Shown: positions 48,201 through 56,747, counted from the first letter of the stretch. The stretch is DNA of 64,000 nucleotides from Arthrobacter sp. 35W (GCF_000482545.1 NZ_KI519455.1:1363247-1427246); one strand, 5' to 3'. The notes: generated by a model from the letters alone, not told the origin. Numbers and translations: made by a program.

Positions 48201-49501
48201 CCACCAGCATGCTCGGCGAGTGGAGTGACGCGGGCGACCCTTTCAGCAGTGATGTCTCATGGAACTCCAACAACTCGCAGCCGACATCCGTCATTCCGGT
48301 CGATCCCGCCAACGGCAAGTTCATCTACATGGGAGACCGTTGGAACGGCGGATCCGACCAGGCACTGGCCACCGCCCCCATGGTGTGGCTGCCCATTCAA
48401 ATGGGTGAGGGGGGCAAGTCGCTCAGCGTCGTTTCACCTTCCGAATGGCGTCTGGCAGATCTCGATTCCAACGCGGTCTGGAATGTCACGGGCGTTCCTT
48501 CCAGTCTGGCCATGGGCCAAACGTTCAGTGTCAACACCGTCACCGTGACCCAGAATGGCCAGAGCTCCTCCCAGGCTGTGACTTGGCAGGTCAGGGGAAA
48601 CACCAACACCGCGGGGTCCATCACTGTCACGGGCACCCTCCCAGGATTTGGCGGGCGCACCTTCACCCGCACCATTCCGGTGCTGCCTGTGGGAGTGCGC
48701 TATGCCGTGAACGCTGGCGGGAAGACGACGGCGGACTGGTCCGCGCTGATGGCCGCCGCTGCGCAAACCGGCCCGGTTCTGAACAGCAAAGCCGACCAGC
48801 CGTACGGCGTCGACCCTGTCACGGGGAAGACCTGGGGCTATGAAAGCGAAGGCAGCGGGGCCAGCGGCACCGACGTTGGTGACATATTCTCAACCCTGCG
48901 CTATGCAGCTTCCGGGCGCGATCTGACCTACAAGTTCAACGATCTGGCTCCGGGAACCTACACGGTCTACGCGGGCTACTATGATCCGTGGGCCCAGTGG
49001 GACGACCGCGGTGCCAAGGTGACAGTCAACGGTGCGGTGGTCGAGGCCGACCACGACTACAGCGGCGACTACCAGACCGGCACGTACCAGAACGTCACGG
49101 TGGGTGCCGATGGCAAGCTCTCCTTCGCCCTCAGCCCCACCCGCGGTCCGGACGTGCAACTGAGCTGGCTGATGATCGCCAACCCGGTCCCGACGGTCCC
49201 GGCGGCCCCGGCGCTGAACGTCTCCGTGGCGGCAACCGCCAAATGTGTTTCGGGGAAGGTCATGGTGACGGTCCAGGCGACCAACAATGCCACGGTGCCC
49301 GTCCAGATTGGCTTCACCTCGACGTACGGGACGAAGTCGTTCGCCGACGTCAAGCCCGGCAAGAACGCCGTGAACGCCTTCGCCACCCGGGCTGCGACCA
49401 TCCCCGCCGGTGTCGTGACGGTCCAGGCGGCCGGCACCGTAAACGGCCAGCCGGCCACCGTGTCCAAGGACGCTGCGTACCCCGCAACATCCTGCAACTA
49501 A
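45203..49501 (+). CDS. Secreted GH30 galactanase fused to GH43 exo-beta-1,3-galactanase-like module
   Basis: Extracellular multidomain enzyme of 1,432 residues. A Sec signal ends about residue 36 (PTAAMA). The GH30 module (about 40-555) has the acid/base Glu in NPLNEPNTNYW and the nucleophile Glu in PLSMSEVEGNWGG; ARYNIGGG matches the endo-beta-1,6-galactanase subgroup. A beta-trefoil-like domain (569-710) precedes the GH43 module (about 718-1082) with AHGGQVVTSKD, RDMNLFVDDDGTGYIIYSSEE and YMGDRWNGG, resembling subfamily 24 exo-beta-1,3-galactanases. A Big-type domain (1091-1163), a carbohydrate-binding-like domain (1165-1330) and a Cys-bracketed C-terminal domain (1338-1432) follow. Together the two catalytic modules could attack both side chains and backbone of type II arabinogalactan. 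ATG 45203 follows a -10 closely, so the transcript may be leaderless. Confidence 0.88.
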   Translation: MLSTSTAPSRHRFAALLATGAIALTSLQLVPTAAMAAENPTVLTPNPAQAGPAFKGWGTSLVWMANATGNYPAAIRNDLIDKVFGDDGLNLNIARYNIGGGNASNIPDYLRPGGAVQGWWNPNANLSDGSGPITSSYADRNRYLAAWTGDNASDYNFNADASQRAWVSAIKDKVTTWEAFSNSPPYFMTESGYVSGGQDPNADQIKPGAIGKFTKYLKTAAQQVEQSAGIKFDTINPLNEPNTNYWKTTFGGNGLPNGGGQEGAHAGPGLQSQVLTAMAAELAKPGTTTTAKVSGPDETSPTGFITDWNGWTAQTKQAVSQLNVHTYSTGDRLGVRDIAKAADKPLSMSEVEGNWGGDSWNPTSIDNGLGMASRITDDLRELDPESWVLWQPVEDLYNMQLGEKKNWGSVFIDFDCNADGKSARRIAAGEADPTCRTTVNSKYNTIRNFTHYIAPGDRIIPTSDGKTTSALKQDGSGLTMVHTNDSDQAHTVKLDLSRFATIAPGATVTPITTTESPAGSPTANALVSGTPVAIDAGSRSATLTVPAKSVTTFVITGATGVAAAAPAVLDGQSYSFVGVQSGRAVTASTGSPATVLGDSVAGANQVWKATRIVDEEGTTRDRFALRLADGRTLAADANGTTLRTLTDAQALADTSAQWMVSTTDGTSFSLLNAGRGQVLDVSNQSTANGSWIGLWTSNGGANQAFTLRNASEGTGYNSFRPGQDWRDNNGNLIQAHGGQVVTSKDAAGRTIYYLYGEDRTNGYHSSPGVHAYSSYDLYNWKDEGVALKAMTSQAQFTTDPYFQTLYAGYTTEQKNAVYRDLGTVPSGDKLPPILERPKVIYNAATHKWVMWVHADGPTDQYNVQYAKANAGVAISDTPFGPFKYIDSYRLNKAAAGDPTNKAPNNPGMARDMNLFVDDDGTGYIIYSSEENKTMFISKLNADYTNLSASPDTAVEGVDFRRAFVNDSREAPAIFKYQGRYFIISSGTSGWSPNPSRFGTATSMLGEWSDAGDPFSSDVSWNSNNSQPTSVIPVDPANGKFIYMGDRWNGGSDQALATAPMVWLPIQMGEGGKSLSVVSPSEWRLADLDSNAVWNVTGVPSSLAMGQTFSVNTVTVTQNGQSSSQAVTWQVRGNTNTAGSITVTGTLPGFGGRTFTRTIPVLPVGVRYAVNAGGKTTADWSALMAAAAQTGPVLNSKADQPYGVDPVTGKTWGYESEGSGASGTDVGDIFSTLRYAASGRDLTYKFNDLAPGTYTVYAGYYDPWAQWDDRGAKVTVNGAVVEADHDYSGDYQTGTYQNVTVGADGKLSFALSPTRGPDVQLSWLMIANPVPTVPAAPALNVSVAATAKCVSGKVMVTVQATNNATVPVQIGFTSTYGTKSFADVKPGKNAVNAFATRAATIPAGVVTVQAAGTVNGQPATVSKDAAYPATSCN

Positions 49502-49503
49502 GT

Positions 49504-49543
49504 CCATGGTGGCGGCCCGCTCCGCGGCGGGCCGCCACCATGG
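49504..49543 (+). terminator. 17-bp perfect hairpin after the GH30-GH43 gene
   Basis: CCATGGTGGCGGCCCGC and its exact complement flank the loop TCCGCG, three bases after the stop. Similar hairpins follow the GH95 and second GH43 genes. Without a T-tract it may attenuate or protect the mRNA rather than terminate fully. Confidence 0.65.
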
Positions 49544-49622
49544 CACCGTCGATGCTCCACCTTTTCAATGCACCACCCGTTCAGTCCGGTCGATGGCCGG
49601 GCTTCTGCAAAGGATTTTCCAG

Positions 49623-50246
49623 ATGAACAGAATTGGATTTGCCGCGCGTTGCACCACTGCGGCCGTGGGTACGGCGCTGCTGCTGGGCGTTGCCGGCATG
49701 GCGATGGCCGAAGAGAACCACGGCAACAAGGATGTGGATGTCAGCGTTGGCATCACCGCCCTGCCCGGCGGCGGCGCGTTGGCCATGAGTGTTGCCGGCA
49801 CCACGACAACCCTTACCGAGACGGGTTCGACGGCGACCGTGCGCCAGTTCACGGGCTCGCTGCCGACTGTCACTGTCACTGACACCCGGGCACCGGCGGA
49901 CATACCCGCCGGGGCCAGCTGGTACGTGCTGGGCACCTCGACCGATTTCACCGGTGACAATGGCCAGCCTGCGATCAGTGCCGCCCACCTGGGGTGGACG
50001 CCGGACCTCATCAACGGTGGCGATTCGGGGCTGGTGGCCGAGGGTGATCGGGTGGACACCGTGATGGAGACCGGGCCGAATGCCGTGGGTCTGGTTGACC
50101 GGGAGCTGCTCGCGATGGCCTTCGATTCCGGTGCCATCGCCTCCGAGGGGCAGTGGACGGCCACCGCGGGCCTGTTCCTGCGCACACCGGCGACGGTCGC
50201 TGCAGGCGACTACACCGCGAGACTGACCCTGTCCCTGTTCGAATAA
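49623..50246 (+). CDS. WxL-like secreted cell-surface protein (copy 1)
   Basis: Secreted protein of 207 residues. A Sec signal (TAAVGTALLLGVAGMAMA) ends near residue 28. The mature part is beta-rich, Thr/Ala/Gly-rich, with LPTVTVTDTRAPADIPAGASWYVLGTSTDF and a C-terminal AAGDYTARLTLSLFE, resembling the WxL domain of Gram-positive surface proteins (tryptophan-containing strand, then a final LTWxL-like strand, here LTLSL). WxL proteins bind the cell wall and work with DUF916 proteins, and one is encoded downstream. It is paralogous to the gene at 56115. The ATG follows the repeated leader TTCTGCAAAGGATTTTCC. The WxL assignment is by resemblance. Confidence 0.68.
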   Translation: MNRIGFAARCTTAAVGTALLLGVAGMAMAEENHGNKDVDVSVGITALPGGGALAMSVAGTTTTLTETGSTATVRQFTGSLPTVTVTDTRAPADIPAGASWYVLGTSTDFTGDNGQPAISAAHLGWTPDLINGGDSGLVAEGDRVDTVMETGPNAVGLVDRELLAMAFDSGAIASEGQWTATAGLFLRTPATVAAGDYTARLTLSLFE

Positions 50247-50277
50247 CCGGCAACGACGCCGACAGAAAGAGACCATC

Positions 50278-53169
50278 GTGACAATTGCAAGCACCCCGCT
50301 CAACCGGCGGGGATTCCTCGCCACCACGGCACTGGCTGTCGGCGCCGTCGCCTTCCCCTTTTCACAGCGTGCGGCCGCTGCCCCGCCAGGGTCCGCCGTC
50401 CTCCCAGAGCGCGGAATCTATGACACCGTCCCCGCTTCGTCCTGGTCCGAAGGGTTCGTGTCGGGCAATGGCGAGTACGGGGCCATCTTCCATGGCACGC
50501 CGGGCGCCGAGAGGGTTGTCTTCAACCACCACCGCTTCGTACTGCCCAACGGCACGCGTGGGATGAAGGCCCCCTACCTCGCCGACCGCCTGTCCCAGGT
50601 CCAGGACAAGGCCATGGGAGGGGACTACTGGGGCGCGGCATCGACGTTTGCGTCAGGCTGGGACCTGCAGTGGACGCAGTCGTTCCACCCAGGCTACGAA
50701 CTGCTGATCACCAGCGCAGACCTGTCGACATACAACGACTACGCGCGGACCACGAACTTCAGGACCGGCGAGGTGGCCACCTCGTGGTCCGACAATGCCG
50801 GCCTCTGGAAGCGCAGGGCCTTCGTGTCCAGGGCCAGCACCGCCGTCGTCCAGGAACTCCTGCCGGCGGCGAACGGCACGATCAATACGGTGCTCAGCAT
50901 CAATACCAACCTCGACGCCGTGCCGTCCTCCGTCTCCTACGGGACCACAGCAACCGTCAGCGGGCGCAACGGGTACCTGGGGCTGCGGGGCACCTACCCG
51001 GCCGGCCAGGGAGCCTTCGGATATGAGGGCGTGACGCGCGTCATCGTCACGGGAACCGGTTCGTCCATCACGACGGATGGGTCGACGCTGACCATCGCCA
51101 AGGCCACCAAGGTGATCCTGTTGACCAAGCTGGGACGGTACGAGTCGGCCAGCGAATGGAACAGCAAGCCGCTGCACGCTGCCCTGGGCGTTCTGCTGGC
51201 CGATTACGATGCCCTGCTGCGCAAGCACACGCCGCTGCACCAGGCACTCTTCGACAAATCCTCGCTGCAGCTCAATGTTTCCCAGGAGGACCGCGCACTG
51301 TCCACCAGCGAGCTCAATGCGCGCCAGAATTCGGACCGCTCCACCATCGACCTCGCCCTGTTGGAGCGGATGTACGACTCCGGACGGTACTTCTTTGCCA
51401 GCTCCAGCGGCGTCCTGCCGCCACGCCTGACGGGCATCTGGACCGGCAGCTGGGATGGGGCCTGGGCCGATGACTTCACCACTGACGCCAACATCAACCT
51501 CCAGGTTGCCGGCGGCAACATCCTCAACCACGGCGATGCGATGAAGGGCTACTTCGATCTGGTCCTCGGCCAGCTCAATGACTGGCGCAGCAATGCCACC
51601 CGGATGTACGGGGCCCGCGGGTTCCTGGCCCCGAGCCGGACCGATGGTGAGCACGGCAACATGCTCCACTTCAATGGTGATTTCCCCGGCCAGACCTGGA
51701 CCGGCGGCGCCGACTGGATGCTCTACCCGCTGCTGGAGTACTACCAAGTCACCGGTGACGAGGCCTTCATGAGGGACAAGCTCGGACCGGCCTTGATGGA
51801 ACTGGCACTCTTCTACGAGGACTACCTGTCCCGGACGGATGCGCAGGGGAAGGCGGTCTTTGTGCCGTCCTTCTCGATGGAAAACTCGCCGTCGAACACC
51901 GGCCAGATGGTGTCCATCAATGCCACCGGGGAGATCATGGCGGGCCGCCATGCCCTGGAGTCGGCCATTCTGGCGGCAAATACGCTCAACCGTGAGCAGG
52001 GGGCCGGCCAGGGCGTGGCCCGGTGGACGGCGCTGCTGGCCAAGCTCCCCAGCTACACCATCAATGGCGACGAAGCCCTGGCCGAATGGTCCTGGCCCGG
52101 GCTGAACGACCGCTACAACCACCGGCATGTCCACCACATGTATGGGGCCTGGCCGCTCCACGAGGTCAACCCGGAGGACAAGCCCGCTCTGGTGCGCGCA
52201 TCGCACCGTGCACTGGAATTGCGCGGCGATGAGAACTACTCGGCGCATGGCAGCCTGCACCGCGCGTTGGCTTCCGCCCGGCTCAAGGATGGTGCCGGTG
52301 TCTACACCAACATCAAGAAGGTGCTGGGCAACAACATGGTGCTGCCCTCGCTCATGACCACACACAATCCCGGGCTGCACATCTACAACTCGGATGCAGC
52401 CAACTCACTCCCCGCAATTCTGGCCGAAGCGTTGATCTACAGCCGCCCCGGCATGTTGGAACTCCTGCCCGCCCTGCCCGAACAACTGTCCAAGGGTTCC
52501 ATCCAGGGTGTCCGTGGACGCAACCGGGTGCTCGTGGAGAACCTCGTGTGGGACACAGCTGCCCGAACCGTGCAGGCCACGCTCACCTCCGACATCAACC
52601 AGAGCCTTGAGCTGGTGTGCCGCAGGGGGATCACCGCCATCACCGCTTCCGCAGGGGTGTTGGGCGCATCCTCGATCGGTGGCCATGCCCGCACCCTGCA
52701 ACTGTCGGCCGGCGTGTCCACCGTCATCCAGATCAGCCTCCTGCCGACGCTCGTCAAGGTGGTCAACCGTATGAGTGGAAAGGCCATGGACGTCGATGGC
52801 CAATCCACCAGCGACGGCGCCGCCGTCATCCAGTGGCCCTGGGGCGGCGGTGACAACCAGAAATGGAAGCTGGTTCCTGTCCACGACGGATCGTTCCGCA
52901 TCGTCAGCGTCAAGAGCGGAAAAGTGCTCGACAATCCGGCGTCGTCAGCGGCCAACGGCACGCAATTGGACCAGTGGAGCGACACCTACGGCCCCAACCA
53001 ATGGTGGAAGCTGGTTCCCACCGGGAGCGGCTCCTACTACCGTTTGGTGAACGTCTCCAGCGGACTGCCCCTGGACGTGGCGGGGGCTTCCACCTCCGAC
53101 GGCGCGCGCTTGGTCCAGGCGACTGCCACCAGCTCCCAAAGCCAGGAGTGGAGCCTCGACGCCGTCTAG
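50278..53169 (+). CDS. Secreted GH95 alpha-L-fucosidase/galactosidase with ricin-type lectin domain
   Basis: Extracellular enzyme of 963 residues. The N-terminus NRRGFLATTALAVGAVAF is a Tat signal, so it is probably exported folded. The GH95 N-domain begins YDTVPASSWSEGFVSGNGEYGA; the catalytic (alpha/alpha)6 barrel contains TTDANINLQVAGGN, matching the paired asparagines of GH95, PSFSMENSPS with the likely catalytic Glu, and HVHHMYGAWPLHEVNP. A C-terminal CBM13/ricin-type trefoil (about 825-963) shows three QxW-like repeats (NQKWKL, NQWWKL, SQEWSL). GH95 enzymes remove terminal alpha-L-fucose or alpha-L-galactose, which occurs on arabinogalactan proteins. Unlike the other enzymes here it lacks the shared C-terminal domain. 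Confidence 0.88.
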   Translation: MTIASTPLNRRGFLATTALAVGAVAFPFSQRAAAAPPGSAVLPERGIYDTVPASSWSEGFVSGNGEYGAIFHGTPGAERVVFNHHRFVLPNGTRGMKAPYLADRLSQVQDKAMGGDYWGAASTFASGWDLQWTQSFHPGYELLITSADLSTYNDYARTTNFRTGEVATSWSDNAGLWKRRAFVSRASTAVVQELLPAANGTINTVLSINTNLDAVPSSVSYGTTATVSGRNGYLGLRGTYPAGQGAFGYEGVTRVIVTGTGSSITTDGSTLTIAKATKVILLTKLGRYESASEWNSKPLHAALGVLLADYDALLRKHTPLHQALFDKSSLQLNVSQEDRALSTSELNARQNSDRSTIDLALLERMYDSGRYFFASSSGVLPPRLTGIWTGSWDGAWADDFTTDANINLQVAGGNILNHGDAMKGYFDLVLGQLNDWRSNATRMYGARGFLAPSRTDGEHGNMLHFNGDFPGQTWTGGADWMLYPLLEYYQVTGDEAFMRDKLGPALMELALFYEDYLSRTDAQGKAVFVPSFSMENSPSNTGQMVSINATGEIMAGRHALESAILAANTLNREQGAGQGVARWTALLAKLPSYTINGDEALAEWSWPGLNDRYNHRHVHHMYGAWPLHEVNPEDKPALVRASHRALELRGDENYSAHGSLHRALASARLKDGAGVYTNIKKVLGNNMVLPSLMTTHNPGLHIYNSDAANSLPAILAEALIYSRPGMLELLPALPEQLSKGSIQGVRGRNRVLVENLVWDTAARTVQATLTSDINQSLELVCRRGITAITASAGVLGASSIGGHARTLQLSAGVSTVIQISLLPTLVKVVNRMSGKAMDVDGQSTSDGAAVIQWPWGGGDNQKWKLVPVHDGSFRIVSVKSGKVLDNPASSAANGTQLDQWSDTYGPNQWWKLVPTGSGSYYRLVNVSSGLPLDVAGASTSDGARLVQATATSSQSQEWSLDAV

Positions 53170-53175
53170 GTGATA

Positions 53176-53205
53176 CTGGCGGCTCGTCATTTGACGGGCC
53201 GCCAG
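53176..53205 (+). terminator. 14-bp hairpin after the GH95 gene
   Basis: CTGGCGGCTCGTCA pairs with TGACGGGCCGCCAG with one G-U position, seven bases after the stop. It occupies the same position as the hairpins after the flanking GH43 genes. Confidence 0.55.
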
Positions 53206-53257
53206 CGCCCCCCCATTTTGTCCGGACCGGTGCCGGATTTCTGCAAAGGATTTAGTG

Positions 53258-55996
53258 ATGTACAGAATCGCTTTCGCCGCGAGGTGGTCGGCCATTGCCG
53301 CGGCTACAGCATTGTCCTTCGGCATCGCCGGCATGGCGATGGCTGCCCCTGTCGTTGTCAATGCCGGAACCGGCACGGCAGCACCAACGGTGGCCGCCGA
53401 GGCACCCGGGGTCCAGGATGGACAATCGTACAGTTTCGTTGGTGTTCAAAGCGGCAGGGCCGTGACGGCGTCCACCGGCTCCCCGGCGACAATCCTTGGT
53501 GACAACGTCGCCGCGCCCACGCAGGTCTGGAGGACCACCCTCATCGCCGATGAGGCCGGCACCACGAATGACCGCTTTGTCCTCAGGCTCGCCGATGGCC
53601 GTGTCTTGGCAGCCGATGCCAACGGGACGGTCCTGCGCACGATCACCGATGAGGAGGCAGCCGCGGATGCTTTGGCCCAGTGGCTGTTCAACTCTACGGA
53701 CGGAACCTCGTTCAGCATCCGCAACGCCGGACGCAATCGGGTACTTGATGTTTCAAACCAATCCACGCAGTCCGGGGCCTGGATTGGCCTGTGGACCTTC
53801 AACGGAGGGGCGAACCAGGCGTTCACCCTGCGGAAGGCAAGCGAGGGTGAGGACTATGACAGCTTCAGGAACGGCCAGGACTGGCGGGACAACAATGGAA
53901 AGGTGATCCAGGCCCACGGAGGCCAGGTTGTCACATCGAAAGACGAATCGGGACGGACGATCTACTACCTGTACGGGGAGGACCACACCTTCGGCTACAG
54001 CGACTCCCCTGGTGTGCACGGGTATAGTTCCTACGATCTGTACAACTGGAAAGACGAAGGCGTCGCCCTCAGGGCTCTGTCGTCGCGAGAGCAGATCGAC
54101 ACGGATCCGTATTTCACCGCGCTCTACGGGAATTACAGCCAGGAGCAGCGAGCCGCGATATATCGGGATCTGGTAACTACCCGCACGGATCCTCAGATGC
54201 CCGCGGCCACCATGTGGCGTCCCAAGGTGATTCACAATGAGGCCACCGGAAAATGGGTGATGTGGTTCCATTCCTCCGGCCCCTCCGAGACATCAAATGC
54301 GATCTATGCAAAGGCCCGCGGCGGCGTGGCAATTTCCGATTCGCCCTTTGGGCCGTTCCGCTACATCGACAGTTACCCGCTGCATCACGCCGACCCCTCG
54401 GATCCCACGAACCACGCACCCAACAACCCCGGTATGGCGCGGGACATGAATCTCTTCGTGGACGATGACGGTACTGGATACATCATCTACTCCAGTGAAG
54501 AGAACCAGACGATGTTCATTTCCAAGCTGAATGCCGACTACACCTACCTTTCGGCTCCACCAGAGTCTGCTGTCGAAGGTGTTGACTACAAGCGCATATT
54601 CGTCGGATGGTCCCGGGAAGCCCCGGCGATGTTCCGCCATGGCGATCGCTACTTCCTCCTCACGTCGGGCACCAGGGATTGGACCCCCAATCCCACACAG
54701 TATGCAACGACAACCAATATTCTTGGTGACTGGACTGCCCTGGGAGACCCCTTCCCGGGTTGGGCACAGCACAACGCTTGGGACACGCAGCCCACATCCG
54801 TGATTCCTGTGGACCGTGAAAAAGGAAAGTACATCTACATGGGTGACCGCTGGAATGGCGGAACGGACCTGGCCAACGCGCAGATGGTGTGGCTTCCACT
54901 GGACATGGCGGAGGGAGGCGATGATTTTTCCGTGGTTCTCAAGGATGAATGGAAACTTGAAGACCTCGACGACCATGCCGTCTGGGACGTGTCCGGCATC
55001 CCCGCAAGCCTCACCGTCGGCTCGGCCTTCAACGTCAGCACTGTGACTGTCACGCAGAACGGCCAGAGCAGCACCCAGGCTGTGCAGTGGCAGGTCAGCG
55101 GAAACACCAGCGCTCCCGGCATCATCACGGCCACCGGCACGCTTCCCGGTTTCGGCGGCCGGACCTTCACCCGCGCCATCCCGGTGGTGCCGGTGGGCGT
55201 CCGCTATGCGGTGAACGCCGGTGGAAAGGCGACGGCGGACTGGACAGCGCTGATGGCAGCCGGGTCGGCGTCGGGCCCGGTGCTCAACAGCACCGCAGAC
55301 CAGCCGTACGGGGTTGACCCGGCAACGGGGAAGACCTGGGGCTATGAAAGTGGGGGCAGCGGCGTTGAAGGCACTGCCGACGGCGACCTGTTCACGACGC
55401 TGCGCTATGCCACCGGTGGGCGCGATCTGACCTACCGTTTCAACGATCTGGCACCGGGCACCTACACGGTCTATGCCGGCTACTACGATCCGTGGGCCCA
55501 GTGGGATGACCGCGGCGCCAAGGTGGCTGTCAACGGTTCCGTGGTCGAGGCCGACCATGACTACAGCGGGGACTACCAGTCCGCTGCCTACCAGAACGTC
55601 ACGGTGGGTGCCGATGGCAAGCTCTCGTTTGCCCTCAGCCCCACGAGGGGGACGAATGTGCAGCTGAGCTGGCTGATGATCGCCAACCCGGTCCCCGCGG
55701 CGCCACAGCTGGACGTCTCCGTGGTGGCCAGTGCCAAGTGTGTGGCTGACAAGGTCATGGTGACGGTCCAGGCGACCAACAATGCGGCGGTGCCCGTCCA
55801 GCTCAACTTCACGTCAGGTTACGGAACGAAGTCGTTCGCCGAGGTCAAACCCGGTAAGAATGCGGTGCAGGCCTTTGCGACCCGGGCTGCCACCATCCCG
55901 GCCGGTGTCGTGGCGGTCCAGGCGACCGGCACCGTGAATGGCCAGCCGGCCACTGTGTCCAAGGATGCTGCGTTCCCCGCAACATCCTGCAACTAA
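53258..55996 (+). CDS. Secreted GH43 exo-beta-1,3-galactanase-like enzyme
   Basis: Extracellular enzyme of 912 residues. A Sec signal ends near residue 29 (GIAGMAMA). Domain order is beta-trefoil-like (54-195), GH43 (about 203-568; AHGGQVVTSKD, MARDMNLFVDDDGTGYIIYSSEE, YMGDRWNGG), Big-type (about 576-648), carbohydrate-binding-like (650-815) and the Cys-bracketed C-terminal domain (818-912). It is a paralogue of the second half of the GH30-GH43 gene. ATG 53258 is preferred to GTG 53255 because it aligns with the MNRIGFAAR starts of the WxL-like genes and lies 7 bases after AAGGA. It probably removes galactose from beta-1,3-galactan main chains, bypassing branches. Confidence 0.87.
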   Translation: MYRIAFAARWSAIAAATALSFGIAGMAMAAPVVVNAGTGTAAPTVAAEAPGVQDGQSYSFVGVQSGRAVTASTGSPATILGDNVAAPTQVWRTTLIADEAGTTNDRFVLRLADGRVLAADANGTVLRTITDEEAAADALAQWLFNSTDGTSFSIRNAGRNRVLDVSNQSTQSGAWIGLWTFNGGANQAFTLRKASEGEDYDSFRNGQDWRDNNGKVIQAHGGQVVTSKDESGRTIYYLYGEDHTFGYSDSPGVHGYSSYDLYNWKDEGVALRALSSREQIDTDPYFTALYGNYSQEQRAAIYRDLVTTRTDPQMPAATMWRPKVIHNEATGKWVMWFHSSGPSETSNAIYAKARGGVAISDSPFGPFRYIDSYPLHHADPSDPTNHAPNNPGMARDMNLFVDDDGTGYIIYSSEENQTMFISKLNADYTYLSAPPESAVEGVDYKRIFVGWSREAPAMFRHGDRYFLLTSGTRDWTPNPTQYATTTNILGDWTALGDPFPGWAQHNAWDTQPTSVIPVDREKGKYIYMGDRWNGGTDLANAQMVWLPLDMAEGGDDFSVVLKDEWKLEDLDDHAVWDVSGIPASLTVGSAFNVSTVTVTQNGQSSTQAVQWQVSGNTSAPGIITATGTLPGFGGRTFTRAIPVVPVGVRYAVNAGGKATADWTALMAAGSASGPVLNSTADQPYGVDPATGKTWGYESGGSGVEGTADGDLFTTLRYATGGRDLTYRFNDLAPGTYTVYAGYYDPWAQWDDRGAKVAVNGSVVEADHDYSGDYQSAAYQNVTVGADGKLSFALSPTRGTNVQLSWLMIANPVPAAPQLDVSVVASAKCVADKVMVTVQATNNAAVPVQLNFTSGYGTKSFAEVKPGKNAVQAFATRAATIPAGVVAVQATGTVNGQPATVSKDAAFPATSCN

Positions 55997-56001
55997 ATCC
56001 A

Positions 56002-56035
56002 TGGTGGTGGCCCGCTCCACCGCGGGCCACCACCA
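56002..56035 (+). terminator. 14-bp perfect hairpin after the second GH43 gene
   Basis: TGGTGGTGGCCCGC and its complement flank the loop TCCACC, five bases after the stop. It corresponds to the hairpin at 49504-49543, with compensating changes in both arms (GGCGGC/GCCGCC versus GGTGGC/GCCACC), which suggests the structure is under selection. Confidence 0.65.
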
Positions 56036-56114
56036 GGCTCCTTCAACGTTCCACCTTGATTGCTCCACCCGTTCAGTGCGGCCGACGGCCGGGCTTCTGC
56101 AAAGGATTTTCCTG

Positions 56115-56747
56115 ATGAACAGAATTGGATTTGCCGCACGCGCCTCGACAGTGGCCGTGGGCACGGCGCTGCTGCTTGGCGTTGCCGGCATGGCAATGGC
56201 CGAAGAGAACCACGGCGACAAGGATGTGGATGTCAGTGTTGGCATCACTGCATTGCCTGTCGGCGAGGCGTTGGCCATGACCGTTTCGGGCACCACGCCG
56301 GGGACCACGACCCTCGGTGAGGAGGGCTCGACGGCCACGATGCGCCAATTCAACAGCACGCTGCCGACCGTCACCGTCACGGACACCCGGGACCCGGGGG
56401 ACATCCCCGCCGGGGCGGGCTGGTACGTGCTGGGAACCGCCACCGATTTCACCGGCGACGCCGGCCAGCCTGCCATCAGCGCCTCCCACCTGGGCTGGGC
56501 ACCGAGGATCCTCAGCGGCGGAGAGTCGGGCCAGGTTGTCGAGGGCGAGCGGGTGGACACGGTGATGGACTCCGCTCCCATCACCTCTGGCCTGGTTGAC
56601 CAGGAGCTGCTCGCGCTGGCCATCGATTCTGGTGCCATTGCCTCCGAGCGGCAGTGGACGGTCACCGCGGACCTGTTCCTTCGCGTCCCTGTGACCGTCG
56701 CCGCGGGCGACTACACCTCCACGCTGACCCTCTCGCTGTTCGAATAA
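56115..56747 (+). CDS. WxL-like secreted cell-surface protein (copy 2)
   Basis: Secreted protein of 210 residues, paralogous to the product of 49623-50246 along its full length. The Sec signal (MNRIGFAARASTVAVGTALL, ending GMAMA) is nearly identical, followed by EENHGDKDVDVSVGITALP and LPTVTVTDTRDPGDIPAGAGWYVLGTATDF, and the C-terminal AAGDYTSTLTLSLFE. It precedes a DUF916 protein and a LAXTG protein, the gene order of csc-type WxL clusters, and probably forms a wall-bound complex with them. Confidence 0.7.
   Translation: MNRIGFAARASTVAVGTALLLGVAGMAMAEENHGDKDVDVSVGITALPVGEALAMTVSGTTPGTTTLGEEGSTATMRQFNSTLPTVTVTDTRDPGDIPAGAGWYVLGTATDFTGDAGQPAISASHLGWAPRILSGGESGQVVEGERVDTVMDSAPITSGLVDQELLALAIDSGAIASERQWTVTADLFLRVPVTVAAGDYTSTLTLSLFE

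Larger units (their letters stand above)
46910..50246 (+). repeat. Duplicated GH43-WxL module, copy 1
   Basis: This segment, from the beta-trefoil-like domain through the end of the first WxL-like gene, is paralogous to 53417-56747 with the same domain order, the same intergenic hairpin position and long stretches of near-identical sequence (for example around 49021-49180 and 55521-55680). The GH95 gene lies between the copies. Confidence 0.85.
53417..56747 (+). repeat. Duplicated GH43-WxL module, copy 2
   Basis: Paralogous to 46910-50246: beta-trefoil-like, GH43, Big, carbohydrate-binding and C-terminal domains, then a hairpin and a WxL-like gene. Lengths differ by only about six bases. In copy 2 the module starts a free-standing gene rather than following GH30. 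Confidence 0.85.
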
